Below, in pieces: positions 35,088 through 48,494 of a DNA stretch of 64,000 bases (position 1 is the stretch's first letter; every line of letters begins with the position of its first letter). The stretch comes from Linnemannia hyalina (taxonomy: Eukaryota > Mortierellomycota > Mortierellomycetes > Mortierellales > Mortierellaceae), in contig JAHRHY010000015.1 of NCBI GenBank assembly GCA_019671135.1, positions 310,001-374,000 on the forward strand, read 5' to 3'. The translations under genes were made by a program, and so were the position numbers. Under the pieces are notes generated by a model. It saw only the letters and a list, made by a program, of their open reading frames with translations. It searched no databases and was not told the origin of the DNA.

Positions 35088-37584
35088 TATGGATAAGTTA
35101 GAGTGGGTGGAGGTGGGTGGTGGGAAAAGTGTGAGAGTAGAGGGGGGGAGTGGATGAAATGAGTTGAAGAACGAAAGTAAAAGCAAGAAAGAGAGAGAAG
35201 AGAGTCTGTGGGGGCGGCGGTCAGGAGCTCATTATATATCATTGATTTGGCCCTTTTTTTTTTTGTTCTCTTCTTCTCCCTTTGCCATCTCACCCTGGCC
35301 AATCCCCTCAATTGAACACTTTGGCACGTTCACTTTCCATGGTGTGAAATATCCTTTAAAAAAAAGAGTCCGGAGAACGGAAACCCATTCTTTTGAACGT
35401 TCATTGTGGGACAGGCAGAGGACTTGGGACATGTACTCTTCAAGTATCCATCCCGCTCCCTCGCTCATTTTTTATTATCTGATCGATTGATTCGTTGCCA
35501 TTCAGTCAGCCAATGTTTTTCTATCCCTCTCCTTCAGTCCAAAAGTCGGGGTATGCTTTGGAAATGAGAGCTTGCACTCACCCTGGTTTCTGAAAGTGTT
35601 TTATTCCTTCCCTCTTCTTCTTTTCAAGAGTGGGCAGTGTGAATGTGAGCTGATATGCTGAAGCGATGGGCACAAATGGCAACTTGTCCTACACAATTTT
35701 CCCGTGAATATGTTGCATATCCTTCCTGGCGCCAGAAATGGTATCCAATATCTATTCCTGCCCAATCCCATCCCTACCCGGAAACACCCTTCCACTTCTA
35801 CTACCCCTGTGTTCGGGGTTTACATCCTGCCCTAATGCTCCAGCTCAACATCCCTCTATCCCAGCCTCCAGCTAATAAAAAACGAACGATACGTTGCGTG
35901 CGTGTCTTGTCTCCAATTCCCCAGTTCCAATCCGCAGTCATGAAAGGTGGTGTCAATGACCACGAAGGGGATGGTCTTATGTTTTGCCGTTGGACAGATA
36001 TACGATAACCATTGCTTCCCCTTCTCCCTTTCCCAATCACGTTGATATGCCTTTGTTGTCATTGAAAAATGCTTCGGTCACTCACTTCCCCACGCTACAT
36101 TTCCACACACGACCGTGCAAACATCGCCTTTTTTTTCCTCGTTGTGTGCAATTGCTCTCTTGAATCTCCTAAGCGGCAGAATCAAGTACAACGCGGAAAG
36201 GAAGCATGAAAGAGGAGGAAAGATGTGAAAGGAAATGAGAAACCGTGCGTCGAGTGTGGGAAAATTGTTTAGTTTCCCCCACGCATATTTTTCTTCCTTG
36301 CCTTCTTTCTGTTTGGCGTCTCTGTGTCTCGGCGAATCTGTTCCTGAGAAGCTCGTTCACGCCCACTTTCATTCAGTCGTCCATCGCTTAAAAGGATGCG
36401 CTCGCTCTTGTCAATTGCTTCAATGACATCCTTTCAGAGCTCTCCACCCTTGTACCTCTCTGCCCGCGGATCAATCAGAACAAGATGTTGTTGATGTGTT
36501 TATGTGTCCATTGTGGCGCCTGAGTCGAAGCGTATCCTTTCCCTCACTCAACCAAATAAGTGAACTCGGTAACCTAAATAAACAACTATAACCACTTCTT
36601 GCCGTCTTCTCTTATATCTTCCTTTCCTTTAGCATGGACACAACGATAAAAGTATCATCCTTAATAACACCAAACGTAACTTGAACAAACAAAAAAAAGG
36701 AGAAAAAGTCTGGGGAAGGTGGCTGCGGATTAAAGTTCAGGTGAACAAGTTCCATCGGCCCTTTTGACCGTTTGTTTTCTGTATTGGCCAATGGCATCCC
36801 ATTCCCGTGGCAGAAGATCTCATTTCGCCATCTCTGCTCTCGCTGGCACAAATATACCACTGTACGTACTGTGCATTCGATCATTCCTTGAAGGGGGAGG
36901 GACTTGAGCGTGGGGAAAGACTGTGGGCAGGGTGAACTTTTTTTTCTCCTCCCCCCTCCTTCTCCTTCTTCTCCTTCTCCTTGTCCACATAAAACGTGGT
37001 GCTTACGGAGGGAAGGGAGGAAGGTGATGAGAACGTTACTCATGTGCAGACACACAGACAAAAAAGTTGTGTTTTTATCTTTCCTTCATGAGAACCAATT
37101 CCTAACCGTCGCTGCTTCCAATTCGATCTTTCTCACACCCTCCCCCCAAAACCGTGCACAAGTTCCCGATCCCTACGGTGTACACAGGCCTGGACATCTT
37201 ACTTCTACCCCCCCCTACACAATTAAAGATGGCAGGCCTCCCTCCTCATTCTGAATAGACTGCTCAGATGGAACCTGCCAAGTTCGTCATGGCCCACTCG
37301 CACTCAATGGGCTTAGTTCGGGATTTGAACCTTTGCCGACCTGCAATGTTTGCTGAGAAATCGCATCAAGTACTTTACCCCACACTTTTGCTCGCTATCG
37401 AATCTACCTCCCTTTCCTCCTTATGTACAAAACGGCGTCCGTTTGTCTTTTTGCTTTTCCGGCTCCATCGCACTGGACACCCACCCTTGTCTCAGCTACT
37501 CACCCAACCTCAGTTTTTGGTCGCGTTGAACAAAAAATCGCTAGTTTATTTAGGCTTACCGGCCTCGTTCGTATCATGAGGTGG
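35088..37584. other. gene-poor region upstream of the isocitrate dehydrogenase gene
   Basis: About 2.5 kb. A minus-strand TATATAA at 35232-35238 lies about 145 bp upstream of the IDP ATG and is a possible TATA box. The remainder is AT-rich with purine/pyrimidine tracts; open frames of 60-150 codons on both strands show no family features. Confidence 0.5.
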
Positions 37585-38730
37585 TTAATGCGAGATGCCA
37601 ACCTCCTTCTTGATCTCCTCGACAATTGTACGGTACTCTGCCATCGCACCAACACCTACAACATGCATACAAGATATACACAGTCAATACACAAGGCGTC
37701 GCTCTTCCGTTGGTGGCAAACATTGAATACCAAGACTTACCGAGATCGCCACAAGCGAGCAGTTTGCTGATAGGCGGGATAACACGGTAGTGTAGAACAT
37801 CTGTCAAGGTGGAGAGGTGAATTGCTGTAAACTTGTGGTTCCACATATTGGTGTTCATTGCTGGACACACAATTACCGACCGACTCTCATCCCAAGCGCG
37901 CAAGATACATGTCTATTTGTCCATGTAAATACAAGTCAGTCTCGCTCTTCCTTTCGTTTCTGCTCTTCATACCTTCGGGAGGCCATGTACAATACTTACG
38001 ATCAGATTGTCGCAGAGACCTTGTGCCAGCTTAGCCAGTGTGTTTGCATCCAACGGACAAATGATAAACATGTCTGCCCAGTTGCGTAGCTATGTAGGAA
38101 AAGTGAAAGTGATTTGTAAGCAGTCAACCCAGTGCGCATGGATGAACAAGTTTCACTCGCAAGGCGTGAAGATAGCAAGTCGGTTGCCCTCACATCGATG
38201 TGCAAGACTGGATCTAACATCTTGTTCCATGCCTATGCGAACAACGAGGAAGAGACGTCAGATATCATATCAGTATAGCTCAAAGGAACACACCCAAGGG
38301 ACGGAACACAACAGCTCAAGGACCTTACGCTCCACTCGTCTTTGTCAGTCAGCACCTCGGCGAGGACATCCTTGGGGTCAAAGAAATGAAGCGCAGCGGT
38401 GGTGGCAACAACCTTGATCTCGACGAGATGCCCTACTTCCTAAGAAAGGAAAGAGACACATCCAGAGACATGAAATGCAGTGTTCCATGGTGAGTTCGCC
38501 CTGTGCTAAATTGCCGGTCATTGCTTGATGGCATCAAGAATAAAAAGGCCGAGACCAAGTCCATAGACAAGTCGTACCTCGACCAATGTCTTGACAATAA
38601 GCGGGATTTTCACGCTGGCCACACTTCCTGTGGCGCCGATAAGAATCTTCTTCTTGGCGTGGAGGACAGTATCTTTTGAATAGTCCACGAGTGGAGTTAT
38701 AAGATGGTCTGGGATACGTCGAAGAGGCAT
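37585..38730 (-). CDS. PPCDC: phosphopantothenoylcysteine decarboxylase (coenzyme A synthesis)
   Basis: Six exons: 38730-38578, 38439-38329, 38232-38194, 38089-38000, 37912-37741, 37655-37585; 211 residues, the usual length. It is an FMN flavoprotein that decarboxylates 4'-phosphopantothenoyl-L-cysteine to 4'-phosphopantetheine. The flavin-binding start is K-K-I-L-I-G-A-T-G-S-V-A. The catalytic His sits in A-A-L-H-F-F. P-A-M-N-T-N-M-W and the substrate-clamp motif L-A-C-G-D-L-G-V-G-A-M with its active-site Cys are intact. This is a catalytic form, not only a Hal3-type phosphatase inhibitor, although fungal paralogues can do both. The gene is divergent from RFC1 with 379 bp between the start codons. 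Confidence 0.95.
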
Positions 38731-39109
38731 GTGAGGAATGGAAAAGGAGCAATGCCGAGAGGGAAGAAGTGGAATGTGCTACATCTTGCGAAGCGCGGGT
38801 TTCACCAAGAAATGTGACTGCATACTTGGTTCAAACGCGCTTTTTTTTTGCGAGTGTTTTTCCAGAAGCGTGATCACAACAGGCTTCATTTTTTTACCTC
38901 TCCTTCGCTCCTTCGTCACCACTCCTTGCCATCACCAGGAGACATCCGTTCGACTTGACACTTCACAAACACGCCTCATCGACAGCACAAACAGTCATCG
39001 ACCTCTCTATCCTACCCGAATCGTGCGACATTTCAAACCAAACAAAGGATTCCGGTTCGCAACAATAGAATTCACACCTGTCTAACTTTACTCAAACGCA
39101 CCCTTCAGG
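38731..39109. promoter_or_regulatory. shared divergent promoter, PPCDC / RFC1
   Basis: 379 bp separate the two ATG codons and contain no open frame of note. Both transcripts must start here. No clear TATA box is seen. Confidence 0.6.
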
Positions 39110-42100
39110 ATGGATTTGAGAAACTATTTTTCCGCCAAACCAAAGCCAAAGGCTGCAAGCACGCCAGCAGCCGAACCGGTATGTACACGAGCCAAAAAAA
39201 AAAAAAAAAGAAGTAATCGAGCCTCCCACCATGAACCCACGTCTTTAAAAACATTGTGCACGTCCACTCACCACTCTTTAATTCCTGCCTTTGTGTTGTC
39301 CCATTTTGCCACCAAATTTTCTTGGCGACTCCCTCCTTCATGCAATATACGTTACAGGAGCCAGAGAAAAAGCGCCTATCCACGCGCAAAAAGACGATTA
39401 TTCATGGTAAGCACGCGGTGTTTCGCTCATTGAGTACCGCTTTGCTGCGTTCATGGTGATATCATTACAGCAATGAATGTAACATATTTTTGTGTTGGCC
39501 CTTTTCATACCTAGATTCGGACGAAGACGACGAACAGGATGAAGTCATGCTAGTGTATGTGAGCACAGCAGAGGAGAATGGGCGGTAATATCGCCTCTCA
39601 GCGGAACAGGATAAAGACGACAGGCTAACGACGAACACACCTCCTACTGTTCACTGCAATAGTAAATCGAAGCATTTTACCGCCGCCACACCCTCAAAGC
39701 CAGCACCAGCAAAGTAACGATTAATCGGATCAGTTTTAATATGGAGGCGCACAATGGCAAAGGGATCAATACCTAACGATTACGTTGTTTACCATCGGCT
39801 TGATAGAAAGGAGGTCGTGGAGGAACTAGTGGATCCAAAAGCGTTTTTTGCTTCCTCTAAAGTTAAAAAGGCCCAACCAGCAACAACCACGACATCAACC
39901 ACACGATCAGCCTCAACACCATCACCATCTAAACCCGTCGAGAAGCAGGCCAAAAAGGAATCAGTCGAGGAACCCAAGACACCCGTCGAACCGGCCAAGC
40001 CTCAACCTCCTGCAAAGCAGACAAAAAAGGCGAATGACGACGACTACTTTTCCGATGATAATGATGTTGAAGTGCTCCCTCAGCCAAAAACGAGGACAGC
40101 GCCACCAGCAAGGATCAAAGTCGAGAGACTTGCATCCCCTCCTCCGTCAAACAAGAGAGCCGCGGCTGCTCCATCGTCATCAAAGAAGCGCAAGGGTCCC
40201 GCTAACGATGATTACGAGGACGAGGACAATGACGATGAGGTCGTCTCAAAGCCGACGAAAAGACAGAAATCAACTCCCAAGAAGCCAAAGGATGACGACG
40301 CCATGGATGTTGACGAGTCTGAAGAAAAGCCCAAAGCCAAGTCCAAGTAAGTCTGATTAATTTGATATCCAATTTATGTTGTGAATCTTTGACTGTGAGA
40401 TCAGACTTCTAACAAAACGAGCAAAAAAATAATTGCAAATCATAGCTTCTGGGCACACAAGAACAAAACTGGACCCTCTGCACTCGGATCCAAGGAGATT
40501 CCCAAGGGCGGGGACAATTGCCTAGTGGTAAGCCAATTTTATGCTCGACCTCATGCACACAGTACTTGGTCCCCAATTGCTAAAGCCTTCTCAATTATGA
40601 TAAACAGGGCTTGACATTTGTCTTTACAGGAGAGCTGAGCTCGATTACTCGCGAGGATGCCGCAGATCTTGTCAAGAGGTATTCAGGAAGAGTGACTGGC
40701 TCACCAAGCGGGAAGACCTCGTACGTGGTTGTTGGAGACGACGCAGGACAGTCCAAGCTGGATAAGGTCAGGAAGTTGAAGATCAAGACTTTAGACGAAG
40801 ACGAGTTCCTGGATTTGATCCGCACTTCTCCTGCCAGAACTGAGGATGGCGACATTGTCAAGTCAAAGCCCAAGGCCGCGGCAACCACTGCCTCTACCGG
40901 CAGCAGCAGTTCGACCAAGGTGAAGGCTGAACTTGCTGAGACAAAGTCCTCGTCGTCTTCCTCCAAGGCTGCAACCAGTGAACCCTCGACTGTCAAATCT
41001 GTCAAATCTGAATCGAAGGCTCCTGTCATCGATAACAACAAGTAAGCCATGACTCTATGCGAAGAGTTTGCTTATAACGCGTTGCGGATCAGTGCCAATG
41101 GGATCTTTCTCTGACCGATAACCATTTACTGGGAAAATAGGCCGGCAGAAACAGAGCTTTGGACTTCAAAGTATCGGCCGAAGCAGATCAAGGACCTTTG
41201 CGGTAACAACGCTGGAGTTCAAAAACTTGTGAGATGGCTCGAGAACTGGTGAGTCTCGACACACTGCTTACCGTCAACTTGACCATTGCTTGTTATGGAT
41301 GGCGTAAGGATGAGTAGCTAAAAGTGAAAATTATGTCTGCTGTTAGGGATGATAACTACAAATTGGACTTCAAGAAGGATAATGCGGACAAGTCCGGAAC
41401 CTTCCGTGCAGTATTGATTTCAGGTCCTCCTGGTGTTGGAAAGACATCTGCTGCCCATTTGGTTGGAGATTCGCTGGGATACAATATTGTGGAGTTCAAC
41501 GCCAGTGATACTCGCAGCAAGAAGTCGCTCGATGTAAGTTTTTGGAATCTGTTGTTAACTTCTTCGTTCACAGTTAAATTCGACACGCACACACACTTGT
41601 CTAACCTTCAATTCTCGTCACTTTCGACGACGTGTTAATTAGGCCGACGTACGTGATCTCTTGGATAACCAATCACTTGGCGGCTACTTCTTGAGCGGAA
41701 ACAATTCTCCAGGCAAAGGAGTAAGTTGCGTTTACTCATGGCGAACAATGGAGGATTACATCTGTAAAGTCTGCTCTCAGCTTCTAATATACACACCTTG
41801 TCAATTTTAGAAAGAAGTCGATCATAAGGCACCATCGATGGCCAAGAAGCAGCTCATCATCATGGACGAAGTCGATGGAATGGCCGGAGGCGATCGCGGT
41901 GGTGTGGCCCAGATGATTGCTTTCATCAAGAAGACTCAGGTAAGTTCAAGCATCTCTACTGCACGTTCGCCAAGTATTTACGTGGAACTATGTGAGCTAT
42001 GTGTTAAGGCTTTGCATCTCACGTCGAATAGGTTCCGATCATCTGTATCTGCAATGACCGCCAATCGCCCAAGGTGCGCTCGCTCGTCAACTCGTGCTTC

Positions 42101-43524
42101 GATATGCGATTCCAGCGGCCACAAGTTAACCAGGTCCGCTCGCGCTTGCTGAGCATTCTTCACAGAGAAGGTCGACAGATTCCTGCCAATGTTCTGGATA
42201 AGTTGGTCAGCGGCTCCCAATCGGATATCAGACAGGTTTTGAACATGCTCTCGACCTGGAGTTTGACAAAACAAACCATGGATTACGATGAGGGTACTGC
42301 ATTGTCAAAGGTGTCCGAAAAATACGTCGCCCTTAACCCCTTCCAGATCGCTGAGCAATTGTTGGTCAACACCAACTATCGCGCTCTGAGCTTTGCAGAC
42401 AAGTTCGACACCTACTTCAACGACTATCAGCTGGCGCCTCTGATGATCCAGGAAAACTATGTCCGTATGAACCCTACTGAATCCGGTGGCTCGCCAGACA
42501 GTCTCGGAACTATGGAGCTGATGAGCAAAGCTGCCGATTCTCTTTCAGATGCCGATCTGGTGGACAGTATGATTCACGGGTAAGTTTGGCTTGTTGTTCA
42601 GCTGCAGCGAACAATGCAAACGCGTTTAATTGCTTTCTGACCATAACTTTGAAACTCTGGTCATTGTCATTCAATAGGAGCGCACAGCATTGGTCTCTCA
42701 TGACCACACACGCTGCCTTTTCGTGTGTCCGCCCTGCATTCTTTGTGCACGGCAACATGCGTCCTGGTTCAGGCGGTAACTATGGACCCATGATGCAGTT
42801 CCCAAGGTTAGTATCAGTGTGTTAACAGTTTGAGCACCGATTAACGGTCGATAATGCACATTGACTAACCCCTACTGTTGGTGTCTCTGTGTTGATCAAT
42901 AGCTACCTTGGACAATACTCAAAGTCAGCTAAGTACAGTCGTTTGGTCAAAGAGGTTCAGATCAGGATGCGCCTCAAGATTTCTGGCGACAAGAACGAGG
43001 TTCGACAGAATTACATTCCTGCGTTGTTCCCAGCTTTGACACGACCATTGATCGACGAGGGTGTGGATGCCGTTCCGGGACTCATTGAGTTCATGGACGA
43101 ATATTATCTAAGCAAGGAGGACTGGGACACTATTCTCGAGCTGGGTATTGGCCGAAACGATGCCAAGGCTGTATTGGATAAGATCCCTACTCAAGTCAAG
43201 ACGGCGTTTACGCGCAAATACAACTCAACATCCCATCCCCAGCCTTACCTCAAGGCTACGGTGGTGACCAAGGGACGAGGATCGGCTGGTGGTGGAGGTG
43301 GAAGCGAGGAGTCGCCGGACAATTTGGATGTCGTTGAGGCCGATGTTGAGGTGCCGGAAGAGGTGGATCAAGCTGCCGAGGATGCAGAGGAGGAGAGCGT
43401 AGAGAAGGATAGGAACATCAAGCAGAAGAAGGTTAAAGGGGCAGCTGCCAAGGGCAAGGCAACGGCCAAGAGCAGTTCTGCATCCAAGGGCAAGGCCACC
43501 ACGTCGGCTCGCAGTCGCAAGTGA
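39110..43524 (+). CDS. RFC1: replication factor C subunit 1 (clamp-loader large subunit)
   Basis: Fourteen exons: 39110-39178, 39358-39406, 39515-39554, 39663-39713, 39807-40346, 40446-40527, 40608-41041, 41141-41248, 41347-41533, 41643-41720, 41811-41939, 42032-42579, 42678-42806, 42903-43524; 1021 residues. It loads the PCNA clamp onto primer-template junctions with RFC2-5. The N-terminus M-D-L-R-N-Y-F-S is a PIP-like motif as in other RFC1 proteins. A long Lys/Ser/Asp-rich disordered region follows. The BRCT domain starts G-L-T-F-V-F-T-G and includes G-K-T-S-Y-V-V-V-G-D-D-A-G. The AAA+ core has Walker A G-P-P-G-V-G-K-T-S and Walker B L-I-I-M-D-E-V-D-G-M. The RFC1 C-terminal domain has Y-L-G-Q-Y-S-K-S-A-K-Y and K-E-D-W-D-T-I. 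The end is a basic Lys/Ala/Ser tail. The fourth intron (39714-39806) contains a stop codon at its donor and must be spliced. Confidence 0.97.
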
Positions 43525-43929
43525 ACGTGCTCATCTGTTCAAATCTACACAGCATCTCCGCATTAAAGAAAAAAAAAATTCGATCTCGCATGCCCCTTAA
43601 CCAATGAATATTGGTTTACTGTTCGAAAAGTTGCCACGCTCATCCATTCACCCTTTCGACCTCCATCCCACTCCTCGACTACCACAACCACCGTCGCTAC
43701 AACCAACACTCGCATTCTTACCGTTTGAGGAAGCAGACTTCGCAACACAAGAACTACCATCGGGAGGACGACTTTTTTTGTTCACTTTTTCTCAAACGAT
43801 AACCTCACCCTCAGCCTCCGCAAAGAAAATCTCTCCCATCACCTGTTTACGCAAGCAAGGGAAGAAAACACGAGCACAGCCTACAACACAACCGCGCGAG
43901 TACGACAGTAACAAGAACAGGAGCACAGG
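43525..43929. other. intergenic region between RFC1 and the AP-3 delta gene
   Basis: 405 bp: RFC1 3' flank followed by a C-rich, Ser/Pro-coding-looking leader of the next gene. No separate gene. Confidence 0.55.
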
Positions 43930-46900
43930 ATGAACATCAACGGACTGTTCGCTCACAGCCTGACGGACCTGATTCGCGGCATCCGTCAGAACAAAAAGAA
44001 TGAGCAGGGCTACATTGCCAAGGAAATTGCAGACATTCGTCTGGAGCTCCGTCGCAACGACCCAGACCTCAAAGCACAGGCGATTGCCAAACTGACTTAT
44101 GTAAGCCAGCATAAAATATACACACGCACACAAACTTGTCAGTGGCATTCGGGAACCACTGTGTAGGACAGCGAACTGTCAATGTATAAGGAACACTCCA
44201 CCAGAGTACTCATTGACAACCATCTGTACCCTCTTTCGCTATTACATAGCTTCAAATGATGGGCTATGATATGTCATGGGCTTCTTTCCATGTCGTCGAG
44301 GTCATGTCGTCTCCAAAGTTCCTCTACAAAGGAATCGGATATCTGGGCGCCGTTCAATCATTCAACCAGGAGACCGATGTGCTCATGCTGACTACCAATC
44401 TCATCAAGAAGGTATTACGGTTTAATCGCGAAGCGGAGTACCGATATTCGACTGACAATATTCACATACACACAGCACAAAAGGAGTCGTCTCACTCACA
44501 CCACAGGGTTGACAATATTTCATGATAAAACGTGCACTCTAGGATCTTGCGTCTTCCAATGCAAGCGAAATCGGAATCGCCATCAACGGATTGTCACATA
44601 TCCTCACGCCGGACCTTGCACGCGACCTCTGCGCGGACCTTGTTGCCATGCTGAACCACTCGCGACCCATTGTTCGCAAGAAGGTCCTCTTGGTCCTTTA
44701 CAAGGTCTTCCTCAAGTACCCTGAGGGTCTTCGTCTCTCGTTTTCACGGATGAAGGACCGCCTGGAGGATCCTGACCCTTGTAAGTCGTTGCTCTCTTTG
44801 AGGCTTCTGTTTGCCTTTGTGATCATTGCCTTGCCTCGTCTGAAATGGATATGCTGCTGACATTCGTACCTGTTTGTCTTTGAATAGCTGTTGTTTCTGC
44901 TGCCGTGAACGTCATTTGCGAGTTGGCTCGGAGGAACCCCAAAAACTATCTTTCCCTTGCGCCTCAGCTCTTCAAACTTTTGACAACCTCGTCCAATAAC
45001 TGGATGCTTATCAAGATCATCAAGTTGGTATGTTCGCGGCACCCAATTGCTATGAAACTCATGTGGTTCACCAAGATTTCACAGCATCAGCGCTAACATA
45101 CCAAGTCGTCTTTTTCAGTTTGCGGCCTTGACGCCTTATGAGCCTAGGTTGACAAAGAAGCTGCTCCCACCCATCACGACTCTTATTCAAACAACACCTG
45201 CCATGTCGCTCTTGTACGAGTGTATCCACACTGTCATTGCAGGAGGAATGTTGGCCACAACAGGATCAGGAAGCAATGCCGAAAGCGCCAACATGCTCGC
45301 CGCAACCTGTGTCACCAAGCTCCGTACCTTCCTGGAGGACCCTGACCAGAACTGTATGTGGTTTGCATTCTCTTTTGTTGCCGCCGCAGTTGTTTAATTT
45401 ATGCGAAATTATTTACCCACAACTTTCTTTCGCGTTAATAGTGAAGTATATTGGATTGTTGGCATTGACCAAGATTCTGCCAACACACCCTCACCTCGTG
45501 GCGGAGCACAAGGACATTATTCTCAAGTGTATCGACGATCCCGATATTTCGATCCGCATGAGGACTTTGGATCTCATTGTGGGAATGGCTAACAAGAAGA
45601 ATTTGACTGAGATTGTGAAGCGTCTGATCTCACACTTGCTGCCCATCAACGAAAACGAGGTTACTACTTCCTCGTCACTCAACAACGGCGCCGCTACGGC
45701 CGCTCTGATGGACCCCGCCTACCGTGCCGACATTATTCGCAAAATCATCTTCATCTGCTCTCAAAACTCCTATGCCAACATTACCAACTTTGAATGGTAC
45801 CTTGCCGTTCTTTCCGACTTGACAAACATTGCTGGAGTGAACGTCGGAGAGTCGCTCATGCAGCAGTTCATGGATGTCGGTGTCCGTGTCAAGAGTGCTC
45901 GATCCTACACAGTTCAACTGATGGTAAGCCAACTCGCTCATATTATGGCATTATTTATGTTGTTTGCAGACATTTCGAAATGTCGAGTTGACAGAAAGCC
46001 ACTTGATGATATTGAATGTAGATGCGCCTGTTGGCGGACACGAAGCTGACAGAGCCAAGTCGTCCTGAGGACTCCAACTCAATGGTTCTCCTCGCTGCTG
46101 CATGGTTGACCGGAGAGTACTGCGCATTGCTTGAGACTCCCGAGACTGCCTTGGAGCTCTTGGCACAAAAATCGACCGCGAAGCTGGACCCTGCCATTCA
46201 GGCGACTTACTTGCAGACCATGCTCAAGATCTTTGCATACTGGATGAACAGTCTGCAATACTCATGGAACGAGGAGGCGAGACAGTCTCTTGTCGAGATG
46301 CTCGATCTCCTTCGCGAGGGCATCAAGGACATGTTCAGTCGCAGCCCTGATCTGGAAGTTCAGGAGAGAGCATCCAATATCTCTGTCATTCTGGATATTA
46401 TCGCAGAGCATGTCCCCAGAACCCCACTCAAGATTGCCAACTCGATCTCGTTTGCACCTACCATGCCGAAGCCCCCAGCTGTTCTCGGATCCCTTTACCC
46501 TCTCTTTTTCAACCAGGAGCTTAACCCAGTTGCACCCAAGGCCCAGAAGAAGGTTCCCGTCCCCGAGGGTCTGGATTTGGAGTCGTGGATCCATGAACCC
46601 GTGCCCGAGCAGGAGCCCGAGTCGTCGGACGATGATGACTTCTTGAACGAGCGCCCATCTCGCTGGGGCGAGGAGGCAGTATCTGGAAAATCAAAGAAGA
46701 AGGGCAAGAAGGGCCGCGACCAGGAGGATACCAAGGAGAGCGCCGAAGCCAAAGCTAAGCGCAAGTCCGAAAGACGCGAGCGTCAGAAGCACGATCCTTA
46801 CTACATTGGAGGAGGAGGAGGAGACGACTCTCCCAAGAGCCGGAAGAAGAGCCAGGACGATCTGGATGTTGACTCGATCCCAATTGTTCAGTTGAGCATG

Positions 46901-48494
46901 GATGGTTTCGCCAAGCCCATTGTGATGAGCAAGAAGGACAAGTCTTCAAAGAAGAAGTCCAAGAGACGCGAGCGGTCTCGGTCGCCGCCCGTCATCCCCG
47001 TCGAGTTTGCGGTCGAAGAGATGCCTGAGGATGCCACCTTGTCGGCCAGTGAGGACGAGAGCAGCAAGAAGGCCCAGGGCCGTGGTGGAGTCAGTGGGTC
47101 GAACGGCCGAGGAATTTTGGATCAGGACAACTCTGCCCTTCACGATGTTGATCTGTCTGTCCCCGTTGGAGAGGATGAGCACCTTCCTCGCGCCAAGCCT
47201 TACATGAAGCCAGAGGAGGTTCGTCAGTATGAGGATGAGCTTGCTCAGCGCCGTCGTGTCGAAGCCTTGCAGGCCAAGAAGGAGTCCAAGAAGTCGAAGA
47301 AGACCAAGAAGGAGTCGACTGGTGAGGGTGAGGAGGAAAAGAAGAAGAAGAAGAGCTCCAAGAAGTCAAAGACCAAGGAGGAGCCACTGATTACTCTTGA
47401 GCCCCCTGTGGTTTCAAAGTCTCCTACTCCTGAGAGACCTCGCTCCGTTGAGCCACCAGCCCCTGTGGAGGCCGCTGCTGTTCCCGAGGAGGCCAAGTCC
47501 AAGAAGTCTAGCAAGTCTAGCTCCAAGACCAAGAAGAGCTCCGCCATCAAGAGCAGCACGACTTCCAAGAAGACCCCCAAGGTCCCTGTCATTGTTGCTT
47601 TCCCTGAGCGATCCAACATCGAGCTTGCTCTCGACGACAACATTGCCCTTGTAAGTTCGTCTTTTTGTTTGCAGTATATTTTATTGCTTCTCTTTTTCAT
47701 CGAGATTCTAACGGAAGATATTGTTAATCTATTTATTGTTGCAGACGTATGATATTGCGCTTGCTCAGGTCAGCTTGGATGCACCCACGGCGCCTGGTTC
47801 TGAGCCCGAGAGTGAGCCAACTGTGTCGATCCAGTTCAAGGTGCATAATCGAAACCTAACGGAGTCTATTTCATCGATCCGTGCAACCTTGGCGGATTCG
47901 TTTGATGTTCGTTTGGGCGGCGCTCAGGCCGGCGAAGATAGCGTGAGACTTTCGACATCGTCGATTGAACCCCAGAGCTCTGCCAGTATGACGATGGATC
48001 TGTTGATTCTGGGTCGTGTCCGGTATGAACTCCGGGTGATGGGCACGCTGTTCTATGAGGCCAATGGCCACGAAGAGTCGATCGAGTACAACTTTGCGGT
48101 GCCTCCTTCAAGCTTTATGCTGGCGATCCCCCGGTTGACTGGAGCAGATTTTTCCAAGATCTTGACGGAGCAGCTCGAGGCGTTTTCGGCAACAGGATCG
48201 GCGACGGTGACGTTGTCATCGGGTACGACGGGACAGGACGAGGTGTTTTGGGACGCGGTGGAGAAGATAACGAAGGAGGTGACACATACCCATGTGGTGG
48301 AGGTTGTTGATGGTGCGGCCAGTTTCTTTGGTCAGAGCTGGCAGGGATACCAGGTTGCGGGCCTGATCAAGGTGAACAAGGGAACGGACACGGACGGAAG
48401 CGGATCGAAGACGATCGAGGTTGAGATGAAATGTACGGACCAGACGTTTGTTGACGGGCTTGCGAAGGAGATCCTTGACGTGGAAGTGTACTAG
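43930..48494 (+). CDS. APL5: AP-3 adaptor complex subunit delta
   Basis: Eight exons: 43930-44100, 44250-44411, 44543-44780, 44888-45027, 45119-45353, 45442-45923, 46022-47650, 47745-48494; 1268 residues. Delta is a large subunit of AP-3, which sorts cargo from Golgi or endosomes straight to the vacuole. The N-terminal adaptin trunk is clear: M-N-I-N-G-L-F-A-H-S-L-T-D-L-I-R-G-I-R, then Q-M-M-G-Y-D-M-S-W-A-S-F, then S-N-N-W-M-L-I-K-I-I-K-L. The hinge (about residues 650-1020) is very rich in Lys, Ser and Glu, with many K-K-S-K runs, and contains the E-E-M-P-E-D-A segment also seen in metazoan delta. A C-terminal ear-like region follows. It is the only trafficking gene on this arm besides VPS8. 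Confidence 0.96.

Noticed and set aside
35655..36008. 117-codon plus-strand frame upstream of PPCDC
   Set aside because: No recognisable family, no promoter signal and overlapping frames of similar size on the other strand; most likely chance.
37290..37345. tRNA-like B-box (minus strand GGTTCAAATCC)
   Set aside because: The flanking bases do not form the T-arm stem, and no acceptor, D or anticodon arm can be drawn.
39754..39806. Separate gene start at 39754 within RFC1
   Set aside because: The bases up to 39806 are an intron (GT donor at 39714, a TAAC branch-like motif, AG at 39806); splicing joins K-S-K-H-F-T-A-A to K-K-E-V-V-E-E in frame.
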